DNA of 49,871 nucleotides, taken from contig NZ_JPLE01000009.1 in the NCBI RefSeq assembly GCF_001010415.1, positions 1 through 49,871 of the forward strand, read 5' to 3'. The stretch's first letter is position 1, and each line of letters begins with the position of its first letter. Position numbers and translations under genes: made by a program. Of the stretch, positions 9,105-17,798 are shown piece by piece. Below the pieces are notes generated by a model. The model saw only the letters and a list, made by a program, of their open reading frames with translations, had not been told where the DNA came from and made no database searches. The stretch is from Xanthomonas pisi DSM 18956. GTDB taxonomy: Bacteria; Pseudomonadota; Gammaproteobacteria; Xanthomonadales; Xanthomonadaceae.

Positions 9105-9983
9105 ATGAGCAAGCACCGCTACCTGCAACTGGATGTCTTCGCCAGCCGCACCGGCTCCGGCAATCCGCTGGGCGTGGTGTTCGACGCGGGCGCATTGTCG
9201 GCTGAGCAGATGCAGCAGATCGCCGCATGGCTGAATCTGTCGGAGACGATTTTCTTTGTGCCCGTCAGCGTGCCGGATGCCGACTATCACATCCGCATCT
9301 TCACTCCACGCGCAGAGCTGCCGTTTGCCGGCCACCCCAGCGTCGGCGCGGCGTGGGTCGCGGCCACCCATGGAGTGACCGGCTACAAGGCCGATGGCCG
9401 ACTGCACCAGCAATGCGCAGCCGGCGTCTTGCCGGTGGACGTGTTCGACCGCCACGGCGCGTTGCAGGTGCGGCTGCGCGCGCCACGTGCACGCGTCATC
9501 GCAACCGGCGACACCCACACGGCGGCATTGCAGGCAGCCTGCGCCGGATTGCGGGTGGCAGCGCAGCCGGCAGCGCTCTGGAACAACGGCCCGAACTGGT
9601 GGCTGCTGGAGCTGGCCGATGCCGTGGCGGTGCGTCAGGCCGCGCCGGATCTTGCCGCGATCACCCGCCTGACCCAGGCCAGCGCCGCCACCGGGCTGGC
9701 CATTTACGCAGCCGTGCAGGATGCCGACGCAGATCTGGTGGTGCGCGCGTTCTGCCCCGGCGACGGCATTCCCGAAGATCCGGTCACCGGCAGCGCCAAT
9801 GCCTGCATCGCCGCGCGCCTGCATGGCGAACACCGCCTGCCGGGCGAAGCGGCGCGTTATGTCGCCAGCCAGGGCCGCGAGGTCGGCCGCGATGGTCGCA
9901 TCCACGTGGAAGTGGACGATGCAGGCGAAGTCTGGATTGGCGGAACGACGCTGCAGGTGATCGACGGCCGCATCGATTGGTAA
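9105..9983 (+). CDS. PhzF-family isomerase, copy 1
   Basis: Member of the PhzF/diaminopimelate-epimerase fold family, 292 residues, probably cytoplasmic; the substrate is unknown. Family marks are the N-terminal QLDVFASRTGSGNPLGVV, the catalytic glutamate E47 in LSETIFF (equivalent to PhzF Glu45), FAGHPSVGAA in the first half, and EDPVTGSANAC in the second. The ATG at 9105 is the only start that fits the conserved N-terminus. A second paralogue follows 31 bases downstream. No phenazine genes are present, so phenazine synthesis is not implied. Confidence 0.88.
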   Translation: MSKHRYLQLDVFASRTGSGNPLGVVFDAGALSAEQMQQIAAWLNLSETIFFVPVSVPDADYHIRIFTPRAELPFAGHPSVGAAWVAATHGVTGYKADGRLHQQCAAGVLPVDVFDRHGALQVRLRAPRARVIATGDTHTAALQAACAGLRVAAQPAALWNNGPNWWLLELADAVAVRQAAPDLAAITRLTQASAATGLAIYAAVQDADADLVVRAFCPGDGIPEDPVTGSANACIAARLHGEHRLPGEAARYVASQGREVGRDGRIHVEVDDAGEVWIGGTTLQVIDGRIDW

Positions 9984-10014
9984 GCTACCGCGCCCTGTTC
10001 GCGGATCCGCCACC

Positions 10015-10896
10015 ATGACCACCCGCCGTTTCCTGCAACTGGATGTGTTCTCCGCCCGCCCCGGCAGCGGCAATCCGCTGGCAGTGGTCCTGGATGCGCA
10101 GGGTCTGGACGATGCGGCGATGCAGGCGATCGCCCGCTGGACCAAGTTGCCGGAGACCACCTTCGTCTTTCCTGCGGCCGATGCGCACAGCAGCTACCGG
10201 CTGCGGATGTTTTCGCCGCAAAAAGAGGTCCCGTTCGCCGGACACCCCAGCGTGGGCACGGCGCATGCGGTGCTCGACGCCGGGCTGGCCGCGCCGGACG
10301 ATGGCCTGCTGGTGCAGGACGGCATTGCCGGGCAGTTGCCGCTGCGCGTGGAGCAGATCGATGGCCACCGCAGCATTGCCATCCGCACGCCGCGCGCACG
10401 CGTTGCCGAACAGGTGGACGTCGACGACCCGCGGCTGCGCGATGCGCTGCATGGCTGGCCGCTCGGCACCCTGCCGCCTGCGCTGATGGATGGGGGGCGC
10501 ACCTGGTGGGTGGTGGAACTGGCCAGTGAAGCGGCATTGCGCGGCCTGCAGCCGACCTGGGACGCGATCGCCGCACTGGCCGAAGCCACCGGCAGCATGG
10601 GCGTATTCGCCTACGCACGTGCTGCTCAGGCCGGCAGCCACGATCTGGCGGTGCGTGCCTTTGTCGGCAACGGCCGGCGTTTCGAAGATGCGGCATCCGG
10701 TGCGGCCAATGCCGTGCTCGCGGCCTGGCTGGACAGCCGCCACGCGCTGCCAGGCAAGGACCGGCGTTACGTGGTCAGCCAGGGCCGCGAGATCGGCTTC
10801 GATGCCCTGCTGGAACTGCGTATCGACAGCAACGGCGACGTGTGGTCCGGCGGCCAGGTACAGACGGTGATTCGCGGGACCTTGGACTGGGGCTGA
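10015..10896 (+). CDS. PhzF-family isomerase, copy 2
   Basis: Tandem paralogue of the preceding gene, 293 residues. It has the same N-terminal frame QLDVFSARPGSGNPLAVV, the catalytic E47 in LPETTFV, and PFAGHPSVGTAHAV. The second-half glycine motif is changed to DAASGAANAV instead of DPVTGSANAC, which suggests a different substrate. With only 31 bases between the genes they are probably cotranscribed. The pair looks like an old duplication, because similarity is strongest around the active-site motifs and weak elsewhere. A bidirectional terminator lies about 220 bases downstream. Confidence 0.88.
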   Translation: MTTRRFLQLDVFSARPGSGNPLAVVLDAQGLDDAAMQAIARWTKLPETTFVFPAADAHSSYRLRMFSPQKEVPFAGHPSVGTAHAVLDAGLAAPDDGLLVQDGIAGQLPLRVEQIDGHRSIAIRTPRARVAEQVDVDDPRLRDALHGWPLGTLPPALMDGGRTWWVVELASEAALRGLQPTWDAIAALAEATGSMGVFAYARAAQAGSHDLAVRAFVGNGRRFEDAASGAANAVLAAWLDSRHALPGKDRRYVVSQGREIGFDALLELRIDSNGDVWSGGQVQTVIRGTLDWG

Positions 10897-11113
10897 GTGC
10901 TGCGGGCGTGGCTGTATCCGCCAGACCCGATGCGGGTGGTTCACGGGCAAACCCGGCAAGCATTCTTCTGCGCCGGGAATGCGGCCCGATCACCATCCAT
11001 CGCTTCACGCGCCTGCGTTCGGCAGTCGCACCCCGAAACGTTTGCAGCCTGTCGAATGCGACGGCCCGTCAAGCACGCTCCGCAAACGCTTGCCTGCCGC
11101 AGGTCTCGCAATA

Positions 11114-11143
11114 AAAAACGCTGCGGTCTGCCGCAGCGTTTTT
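11114..11143. terminator. Bidirectional Rho-independent terminator
   Basis: AAAAACGCTGCGG and CCGCAGCGTTTTT pair perfectly around the loop TCTG. It has A and T runs on both sides, so it can end both the phzF pair and the convergent glycine-zipper gene. Confidence 0.9.
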
Positions 11144-11166
11144 ATGAACAGCCCGGATGCACTCAA

Positions 11167-11769
11167 TCAGTCGGGGCGTACATCCACGCGCACACGGATC
11201 CGGTCGCCCGGGTTGTAGTCGCTGTGCGTGTGGTAGGTGCGGCCGGCATATTCGTACGTCACGTCGTAGCCATCCACACGCTCGCGCGTGGTGCGGTACG
11301 AGACAGGCTCGCAGACGCTGACGTTGCCCTGGTAGGTGCGGTGATTGGCTTCGTAGATCGAGCGACCTGCCGCCACACCGGCCATGGTGCCGACCGCGGT
11401 CCCGACCAGACGTCCGTTGCCGCCGCCGACCTGGCTGCCGAGCACCGCACCGGCGATACCGCCGATCACGCTGGCGACGCCGCGGTTGGAGGCATTGGGC
11501 GTGCCATAGCCGCCGCCATCGCGGTAATAGCCATCGTTGCTGGTGTAGTACCCATCGGAGGGGCGGTTGTAGCAGCGCTCGCTGCTGCGTTCGTTGTAGG
11601 AGTCGGACACGATGATCGGGTCCACGCGTACGACGCGTGCGTATTCGTAACGACCGTCCTCGTAGCCGCCGCGATAGGTGTCGCGGTAGCCGCTGTCGTA
11701 GCGCTGCGCCGTTGCATTGCCCGCCACGGCCAGACCCATTACCAGAGCACCAAGCACAAGAGTTTTCAT
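11167..11769 (-). CDS. Exported glycine-zipper (17-kDa-antigen-like) envelope protein
   Basis: The 200-residue product starts with a clear Sec signal peptide (MKTLVLGALVMGLAVAG, predicted cleavage after ATA near residue 21). A Tyr/Asp/Arg/Gly-rich stretch follows (residues about 22-95). Then comes a glycine-zipper segment (about 99-135) with small-residue spacing as in VIGGIAGAVLGSQVGGG and VGTMAGVAAG. The C-terminal part, about 150-200, is a beta-rich domain (VSYRTTRERVDGYDVTYEYA). This layout matches the Rick_17kDa_Anti/YmgG-type glycine-zipper families of the outer envelope. The cellular role is unknown. It ends at the shared terminator at 11114. Confidence 0.85.
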   Translation of the reverse strand: MKTLVLGALVMGLAVAGNATAQRYDSGYRDTYRGGYEDGRYEYARVVRVDPIIVSDSYNERSSERCYNRPSDGYYTSNDGYYRDGGGYGTPNASNRGVASVIGGIAGAVLGSQVGGGNGRLVGTAVGTMAGVAAGRSIYEANHRTYQGNVSVCEPVSYRTTRERVDGYDVTYEYAGRTYHTHSDYNPGDRIRVRVDVRPD

Positions 11770-11921
11770 TGCGGCAGCTTCACAGGGAGGACACGCTGCC
11801 GATGCTCGGCCTGTTGCGGTGAAACCGCCCTGAACCGAACCGGCCGTACAAAGGCCTATTCAGGTTGCCGCCAGCTGTGCGCGCCGGCATGGTCCGCCGA
11901 CGCGCGCAGCTTCAGGGCGGA

Positions 11922-12356
11922 TCAGTTGGAAAATTCGCTTTCCAGGCTGATCGGCACCGCGCTCAGTGCCTTGGACACCGGGCAATTCTTCTTGGCGGCA
12001 TCGGCCAGCTCGCGGAACTTGGCTTCGTCGATCCCCGGCACCACGGCCTTGAGCTTGAGACGGATCTGCGACAGCTGCGGGCCGCCTTCCATCGACAGGT
12101 CCACATCCGCGCGAGTGTCCAGCGAGGTCGGCGGGAAACCGGCTTCGGTCAGCTGCGCCGACAGCGCCATGGTGAAGCACCCCGCGTGCGCGGCAGCGAT
12201 GAGTTCTTCCGGATTGGTGCCCTTCTCGTCGCCGAAGCGGCTGCTGAAGGCGTAGCGGGTGTTCTCCATCAAGCCGCTTTGCGGCGTGCTGAGTTGACCC
12301 TTGCCGGTCTTGAGGTCGCCTTCCCAGTGAGCGGTGGCGTGACGCGAAATACCCAT
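11922..12356 (-). CDS. osmC: OsmC-family organic hydroperoxide reductase
   Basis: Thiol peroxidase that reduces organic hydroperoxides in the cytoplasm. The 144-residue length and both redox cysteines match the family: C60 in AHAGCFTMALS and C125 in NCPVSKALS. The E49-E50-L segment NPEELIAAAHAG is the usual OsmC signature. The start ATG is preceded by AGGAG at good spacing. Its leader contains a perfect 11-base complement to the ribosome-site region (see the regulatory entry). No OhrR-like regulator is adjacent. The OsmC subgroup, rather than Ohr, is favoured by the N-terminal RHATAHWEGDLKTGKG pattern. Confidence 0.9.
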   Translation of the reverse strand: MGISRHATAHWEGDLKTGKGQLSTPQSGLMENTRYAFSSRFGDEKGTNPEELIAAAHAGCFTMALSAQLTEAGFPPTSLDTRADVDLSMEGGPQLSQIRLKLKAVVPGIDEAKFRELADAAKKNCPVSKALSAVPISLESEFSN

Positions 12357-12362
12357 TGCGAT

Positions 12363-12454
12363 CTCCTGCGATTGAAAGGGATCGTCACCATAGGCGAGCG
12401 GGTGTTAGGGCTTGGTGCTTGTTGCCGGGAATCGGGAATCGGGAATCGCAGGAG
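12363..12454 (-). promoter_or_regulatory. Candidate Shine-Dalgarno-sequestering leader of osmC
   Basis: On the osmC transcript the ribosome-site region reads AATCGCAGGAG (12373-12363). An exact complement CTCCTGCGATT lies about 70 bases upstream (12454-12444). Pairing would bury AGGAG in an 11-bp stem. The loop contains three GATTCCC units (12427-12446 on the plus strand as GGGAATC). The regulatory role is an inference. Apart from this and the palindrome and hairpin listed next, I see nothing in 12357-12776. Confidence 0.4.
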
Positions 12455-12586
12455 CGTGCGCTGCTGCATGCCGTTGGTCACGCGGCCAACTGCAGATTGG
12501 CCGCGACTCAAGACACCAGACGCGCAGCGGCACCGGCATGCATGGCAAGGAAGCCCCGCTTCGGTGCGGTGGAGTTCGATTCGAAG

Positions 12587-12608
12587 CACCGGCTGCGCGC
12601 AGCCGGTG
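12587..12608. repeat. 22-bp perfect palindrome
   Basis: CACCGGCTGCG followed immediately by its reverse complement, in the pyrB-osmC gap. It could be a cruciform, a protein-binding dyad or an RNA hairpin; no flanking T-run is seen. Confidence 0.6.
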
Positions 12609-12745
12609 GCTGCGTAACGATGCTGACAGGCGCGCTTGCTCGGACGCAGCAATGCGCCGTGATACATGACCTGCGTTTGGAAAAAAACGGGCGCCGCGAC
12701 GGCTCTCGCTGCACCCGGTCAGGCGGATCTTTCGTAGGCACTGCG

Positions 12746-12762
12746 CTCGCACGGCGTGCGAG
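12746..12762 (-). terminator. GC hairpin downstream of pyrB
   Basis: CTCGCAC and GTGCGAG pair around GGC, 15-31 bases past the pyrB stop. There is no U-tract, so terminator activity is uncertain. Confidence 0.35.
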
Positions 12763-12776
12763 TGTCGCTCAGGCAA

Positions 12777-13724
12777 TCAGCCCAGCAATGTTTCCAGCAC
12801 GGCCATGCGCACGGCGACGCCGTTGGCGACCTGACGCAGCACGCACGATTGCGCGCCGTCGGCGACCTCGTCGGTGATTTCCACGCCGCGGTTGATCGGG
12901 CCCGGATGCAACACCGCGGCGTCGCGGCCGGCGCGTGCCAGACGCTCGCGGGTCAGGCCGTAGTCGCTGTGGTATTGCTCCAACGACGGCACCAGGCCTT
13001 CTTCCATGCGCTCGCGTTGCAGGCGCAACATCATCAAGGCGTCGGCACCTTCCAGCATGGCGTCGAAATCCTGGCCGACCACGCAGCCGTCCAGCATGCC
13101 GTCATCGGGCAACAGACTCGCCGGGCCGCACACGCGGATCTCGCCTGCGCCCAGCGTGCGCAGTGCGTGCAGGTCCGAGCGCGCAACGCGTGAGTGCTTC
13201 ACGTCGCCGACAATCACCACCTTGAGCTTGGAAAAATCGGTGCCTTTGGCCTGGCGCAGGGTCAGCATGTCGAGCAGGCCCTGGGTCGGATGCGCGCTGC
13301 GCCCGTCGCCGGCGTTGATCAGTGCGGTGCCCTCGCCTGCGGCCTCGGCCAGTGCCTGCACCGCGCCGTCGTCCGGATGGCGCACCACGAAGCCGCGCAC
13401 GCCCATCGCCTCGAGATTCTTCAAGGTGTCGCGCGCGGTCTCGCCCTTGCGGGTGGAGGAGGTGGACGCGTCGAAATTGAGCACGTCCGCGCCCAATCGC
13501 TGCGCGGCCAGATGAAATGAGCTGCGCGTGCGCGTGGACGGTTCGAAAAACAGCGTGCATACCGCAGTGCCGGCAAGCACGTTGCGCTTGCCGACCCGGC
13601 CGACTGCGGCATCGCGGATCTGGCCGGCACGGTCGAGCAGTTGCAACAGCGTGGTGCGCGGCAGTCCTTCCAGGGTAAGCAGGTGGCGCAGGCGTCCGTC
13701 CGAATCGAGTTGCATGGTGGTCAT
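12777..13724 (-). CDS. pyrB: Aspartate carbamoyltransferase catalytic chain
   Basis: Condenses carbamoyl phosphate and aspartate, the first committed step of pyrimidine synthesis. The 315 residues include the carbamoyl-phosphate loop FFEPSTRTRSSF (STRTR at 63-67), the SSTRKGE loop, HPTQGLLD and HPGPINRG. It is the third gene of the yqgE-ruvX-pyrB cluster, 13 bases after ruvX, an arrangement known from Pseudomonas. No pyrC' (inactive dihydroorotase partner) or pyrI follows, so the holoenzyme type cannot be inferred. A second Met at residue 4 is an alternative start. Confidence 0.96.
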   Translation of the reverse strand: MTTMQLDSDGRLRHLLTLEGLPRTTLLQLLDRAGQIRDAAVGRVGKRNVLAGTAVCTLFFEPSTRTRSSFHLAAQRLGADVLNFDASTSSTRKGETARDTLKNLEAMGVRGFVVRHPDDGAVQALAEAAGEGTALINAGDGRSAHPTQGLLDMLTLRQAKGTDFSKLKVVIVGDVKHSRVARSDLHALRTLGAGEIRVCGPASLLPDDGMLDGCVVGQDFDAMLEGADALMMLRLQRERMEEGLVPSLEQYHSDYGLTRERLARAGRDAAVLHPGPINRGVEITDEVADGAQSCVLRQVANGVAVRMAVLETLLG

Positions 13725-13737
13725 CGCAGGTCGGGAA

Positions 13738-14205
13738 TCAAGGGAGAAGAGTGGCTTGGTCGGGCGCGGCCAACCAGCGTTCGACGATCACGGCCGCCGC
13801 CATGGCGTCCAGCGCGTCGGCATCGCGGCGGCGCTTGCGCCCATCGGCGCGTTCGCGCGCGAACCGCTGCGCGGCTTCGACCGAACTGGAGCGCTCGTCG
13901 ATCAGCACGACCGGCAACGCATAGCGCGCGCGCAATTGGCGGGCGAAGGCATGCGCGCGCTTGCGTGCGGGTTGATCCTTGTCGTCCAGCGTGAGCGGGT
14001 CGCCGACCACCAGGCCGTCTGGCCGCCACTCCTTGTGCACGCGATCCAGCGCGACCCAGTCCGGGCCGTTGGCATGCACGTTGATGACGGCGACTGCACG
14101 CGCACCGGCACCCAATGCGGTACCGACCGCCACGCCGATCCGGCGCGACCCCACGTCGAAGCCCAGCACCGTGCCGTCGGGGCGGATTGCGCCCGCCTCA
14201 GGCAT
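13738..14205 (-). CDS. ruvX: YqgF/RuvX-family Holliday-junction resolvase-like nuclease
   Basis: 155-residue RNase-H-fold protein. It carries [14 protein letters not shown] with catalytic D17, the central glutamate motif [10 protein letters not shown], and the terminal aspartate region [16 protein letters not shown]. The family is implicated in pre-16S rRNA 5'-end maturation, and a junction-resolvase role was also proposed. The start ATG overlaps the yqgE stop by 8 bases, and the family N-terminus argues against longer starts. Confidence 0.92.
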   Translation of the reverse strand: MPEAGAIRPDGTVLGFDVGSRRIGVAVGTALGAGARAVAVINVHANGPDWVALDRVHKEWRPDGLVVGDPLTLDDKDQPARKRAHAFARQLRARYALPVVLIDERSSSVEAAQRFARERADGRKRRRDADALDAMAAAVIVERWLAAPDQATLLP

Positions 14206-14764
14206 GCCCGGAATAATCCGTGAGCCGGAACAGGTCCACACCGATGCGCCCGGCGGCAGTCTGCCAGCGATCTTCGAGTGCGGTGGCAAACAGCACATTG
14301 GCATCCGATGGCGCGGTCAGCCAGCTGTTCTCGCCCAATTCGAACTCCAGCTGTCCAGCCCCCCAGCCTGCGCAGCCGAGCGCCACCAGCGCATTGCGCG
14401 GGCCTTCGCCAGCGGCCATGGCTTCGAGGATGTCGCGCGAGGTGGTCAGGAACACGCCCTGCCCCACTTCCAGGCTGGAATCCCATTCGCGCGCATCGTC
14501 ATGGATGACAAAGCCGCGCTCCGGGTGCACCGGCCCGCCGCTGAGCACGATCTGCTCGCGCAGCTGCGCGTCGTCGGTGTCGATGCCCATCTGCGACAGT
14601 ACTTCGCCCAGCGTGTACTCCGATGGCCGGTTGACCAGCACCCCCATCGCGCCGTTTTCGTCGTGCTGGCAGATCAGCGCGACGCTGCGCGAAAAGGTGG
14701 GATCGGACAGCGCCGGAAGCGCGATCAGCAGTTGGTTGGCCAGAGGCGTGGGCAAAACAGACAT
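14198..14764 (-). CDS. YqgE/AlgH family protein (UPF0301/DUF179)
   Basis: 188 residues with the family's opening [20 protein letters not shown], the central [15 protein letters not shown] and [13 protein letters not shown], and [13 protein letters not shown]. The biochemical function is not established; AlgH in Pseudomonas was linked to alginate regulation. It heads the yqgE-ruvX-pyrB operon and overlaps ruvX. Family identification is secure; the role is not. Confidence 0.92.
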   Translation of the reverse strand: MSVLPTPLANQLLIALPALSDPTFSRSVALICQHDENGAMGVLVNRPSEYTLGEVLSQMGIDTDDAQLREQIVLSGGPVHPERGFVIHDDAREWDSSLEVGQGVFLTTSRDILEAMAAGEGPRNALVALGCAGWGAGQLEFELGENSWLTAPSDANVLFATALEDRWQTAAGRIGVDLFRLTDYSGHA

Positions 14765-14843
14765 GGCCGCATTCTAGCCGTTCGTTCCGCCGCGCGCAGA
14801 GCCGCTGCCATACTTGCCGTCTATCGCGTGCCAAGGACCGACG

Positions 14844-16688
14844 ATGCTGCCCACACCAGGAACCTTCCCCGCGCTCACCGACGCGCCACTGCCCCGCCAG
14901 ACCCACGTCTTTATCGTGCTGGTCGCGCTACTGCAGGGCGGGCTGCTGTATCTGGCCGCAACGGGCCAACAGCACGGCGTGTGGCCCTTCGCCGACCTGG
15001 GCGCCCGAATCTGCTGGTACACCGTGGTGACGATCGTGCCCAGCCTCGTGCTGCTGAGCGTGCAGGACCTTCGCGATTGGCGCCTGTGGCAGCACGTGGC
15101 GGCAGGCACACTGGTGCTGGCGGCCCTGAGCAGTTGGGCGGCATGGAGCAGCACCGGGGCACCGGCCCTGCAGGTGGCCCGGGTCCTTGGACCGTTCGGC
15201 TTCACCATCACCGTCGGCTGGTTCGTCGCGCTGCCCTGGATGCAGCATCGCCAACTGCACGGCCATTGGCGGGCCGGTTACCGCGATCTGTTCGAACACG
15301 CCTGGCAGAACGGCCTGACCCTGGCGCTGGCACTGCTGTTCGTGGGCGTGTGCTGGATGGTGCTGGGGCTGTGGGCCAGCCTGTTCGCGCTGGTCAATAT
15401 CAAGTTCTTTGCCGAACTGTTCCGCGAACAGGCCTTCGCCTATCTGGCGACCGGCGCCATCACCGGGCTGGGCATCCTGATCGGGCGCACCCAGCACCGC
15501 GCGGTGCAGGTGATGCGGCAGATCCTGTTCGCCCTCTGCACCGGCCTGCTTCCGCTGCTGGCGGCCATTGCGCTGCTGTTCCTGCTGGTGCTGCCGTTCA
15601 CCGGGCTGCAGGCGCTCTGGCAGACCCGTTCGGCTGCGGCGATCCTGCTGAGTCTGGTGTTCGGGCTGGTGCTGTTCACCAATGCGGTGTACCAGGATGG
15701 CAGCGGGCTGCCGCCGTATCCGCGCTGGTTGCGCCGGATGATCGAGGCCGGCCTGCTCAGCCTGCCGCTGCATGCGGCGCTGGCCGCATACGCGGTGGGC
15801 CTGCGCATTGCGCAGCACGGCTGGACCAGCGAACGCATCTGCGCGGTGTTGCTGGCCGCGCTGGCGCTGGCATATGCCAGCGCCTACGCGTTCGCGGTGC
15901 TGCGGCCGCGCGCCGATCGCTGGCTGCCGCAGCTGGCCGGCGGCAACATGGCGCTGTCGTGGGTGGTGATCGGGCTGGCAGTGCTGGTCAATACACCGCT
16001 GCTCGACCCCTATCGCATCACCGTGCAGAGCCAGATGCAGCGCCTCGCCGACGCCACGCCCGACACCCTGCAACAGAATCTGGAATTTCTGCGTTTCGAC
16101 AATGGCCGCCGCGGCTATCTGGCCGTGCAGTCGTTGCGCGTGACTCCCCCCTTTGCCGGCAGCCCCGAGCGCAAGCAGAAGCTGGAGCAACTCCTGGCTC
16201 GCACCAGCCGCTGGGGAGGCAGTGAAAAGGTAGAAGAGCAGACGGACAAACAGCTGACCGACCTGACCCAGATCCGCCAGCATGTGCGCGTGGCTGCCGG
16301 CCAGACAGAGCCGCCGGCGGACTGGTGGCACTACCTGGTGAGGTCCAAGGCGCTCTGGGGAGCCTGCACGCAGGGCAACAGCAATTGCGTTGTCGGCAGC
16401 AGCGACCTCGATGGCGACGGCGAGCTCGACGTGCTGCTGTGCAATCTCGGAGCCGACTATACGGTTGCCTGCGACCTGCAGACCCGCAACCGCCATGGCT
16501 GGTATCAAGCCGGTACGGCACAGCTCTATTCCCTCGACGGCGCGGCCATGAGCGAAGTGAGCCAGGCACTACGCAACGGCCAGCTGCAGACGCAGCCCAC
16601 TCGCTGGCCGGACCTGGCGCTGCCGGGAGGCCGACGCATCCACATCACCCCCAACGAAGCAGGCATCCGGCCGGGACCTCGACCATGA
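14844..16688 (+). CDS. DUF4153-family polytopic membrane protein with acidic C-terminal loop
   Basis: 614-residue integral membrane protein. About ten to twelve hydrophobic segments fill residues 20-410, for example HVFIVLVALLQGGLLYLAA and LTLALALLFVGVCWMVLGL. A roughly 200-residue soluble C-terminal domain follows. That domain contains DLDGDGELD at 521-529, an EF-hand/FG-GAP-like calcium-loop pattern next to cysteines (CTQGNSNC, LLCNLG). The N-terminal two thirds fit DUF4153; the function is unknown. The ATG at 14844 has AAGGA upstream. Its stop overlaps the start of tag by 4 bases (ATGA). Confidence 0.8.
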   Translation: MLPTPGTFPALTDAPLPRQTHVFIVLVALLQGGLLYLAATGQQHGVWPFADLGARICWYTVVTIVPSLVLLSVQDLRDWRLWQHVAAGTLVLAALSSWAAWSSTGAPALQVARVLGPFGFTITVGWFVALPWMQHRQLHGHWRAGYRDLFEHAWQNGLTLALALLFVGVCWMVLGLWASLFALVNIKFFAELFREQAFAYLATGAITGLGILIGRTQHRAVQVMRQILFALCTGLLPLLAAIALLFLLVLPFTGLQALWQTRSAAAILLSLVFGLVLFTNAVYQDGSGLPPYPRWLRRMIEAGLLSLPLHAALAAYAVGLRIAQHGWTSERICAVLLAALALAYASAYAFAVLRPRADRWLPQLAGGNMALSWVVIGLAVLVNTPLLDPYRITVQSQMQRLADATPDTLQQNLEFLRFDNGRRGYLAVQSLRVTPPFAGSPERKQKLEQLLARTSRWGGSEKVEEQTDKQLTDLTQIRQHVRVAAGQTEPPADWWHYLVRSKALWGACTQGNSNCVVGSSDLDGDGELDVLLCNLGADYTVACDLQTRNRHGWYQAGTAQLYSLDGAAMSEVSQALRNGQLQTQPTRWPDLALPGGRRIHITPNEAGIRPGPRP

Positions 16689-17224
16689 GCGGCTACTGCA
16701 GCATCGCGCCCGGCCACCCGGTGCACGGGCATTACCACGACCACGAATATGGGTTCCCGCAGCGCGAAGAACGCGAACTGTTCGAACGCCTGGTACTGGA
16801 AATCAATCAGGCCGGCTTGAGCTGGGAAACCATCCTGCGCAAACGCGGCAATTTCCAGCAGGCCTACGACGGGTTCGACGTGGATGCTGTCGCAGCCTAT
16901 GGGCAGGCCGAGGTTGCGCGCCTGATGAGCGACGCCGGCATCATCCGCAACCGCCTCAAGATCCTGGCCGCCATCCACAATGCGCAGGTCATCCAGACCT
17001 TGCGCCGTTCGCATGGCAGTTTTGCGCAATGGCTGGACGCGCAGCATCCGCTCGACAAGCCGGCCTGGGTCAAACTGTTCAAGAAGACCTTTCGCTTCAC
17101 CGGCGGCGAAATCACCGGCGAATTCCTGATGAGCCTGGGCTACCTGCCCGGCGCACATCATGCGCAATGCCCGGTGTTCAAACGCATCGCCAAACTCAAA
17201 CCGGCCTGGATGCAGGTGAAATAA
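16685..17224 (+). CDS. tag: DNA-3-methyladenine glycosylase I
   Basis: Base-excision repair enzyme that removes 3-methyladenine. The 179 residues keep the zinc-snap ligands with E. coli-like spacing: C5 and H18 in the N-terminus (13 apart), H158 and C162 near the end (4 apart). HDHEYGFP corresponds to the family's HDxEWGxP, and NQAGLSWETILRKR is the helix-hairpin region that carries the recognition glutamate. It is translationally coupled to the DUF4153 gene. The length is slightly short at the C-terminus but all ligands are present. Confidence 0.93.
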   Translation: MSGYCSIAPGHPVHGHYHDHEYGFPQREERELFERLVLEINQAGLSWETILRKRGNFQQAYDGFDVDAVAAYGQAEVARLMSDAGIIRNRLKILAAIHNAQVIQTLRRSHGSFAQWLDAQHPLDKPAWVKLFKKTFRFTGGEITGEFLMSLGYLPGAHHAQCPVFKRIAKLKPAWMQVK

Positions 17225-17798
17225 GCGCGGCTGACAACACGTAGCGAGCAGTCGTCCGGTGGGAAGGGACGGCGCACTCAGAACCGTAGTGTACGAGGGG
17301 GTGCACACCGCATCTGGCACCGGCGGCGCCCGCCTGGCGGTGAGCACGGTCGTTGTGTTGCCCGCTAAATCGGCGGCTTTGGCTAGTGGTGTCTGATACA
17401 CGCCTGGGCGATGTAGCGGGCAGGGTCACGTCGCTGGAGGATGTCGGCGCTGGGTCGACTGCCTGCGCCTGCATGGCGATGCGCGGCGTTACGCCAGTGG
17501 TTAGCGCGATGCCATGCAGGATCTTTCGCGGCACGCAGTGATGCCGGGCACGTGGCGGCGAACAGGAGGACGCAAGCCGCCTCGGTGCATGCGCACTCAA
17601 ACGTGCAACGCGCGCTATGTCGCTACTTCGGCAACGACAGCAGGTGCATGCGCCGTTCGATACCGGGGGACGATGCAAACGCCTGAACTTGCCGACCGAT
17701 TGCCCGGAGCGCATGCGGGCGCGACGGAGTGTTGCAGGCAAGGCCTCATCGCGCCCAGGCGCGCCCATACGCAGGCAGCGAGGACCTCGCCTGACCAG
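17225..17798. other. 574-bp gene-poor stretch
   Basis: No ORF here has family similarity, a credible ribosome site or neighbour support on either strand. There is no obvious tRNA, repeat or terminator. It may hold regulatory sequence or decayed coding DNA, but I cannot show either. Confidence 0.5.
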
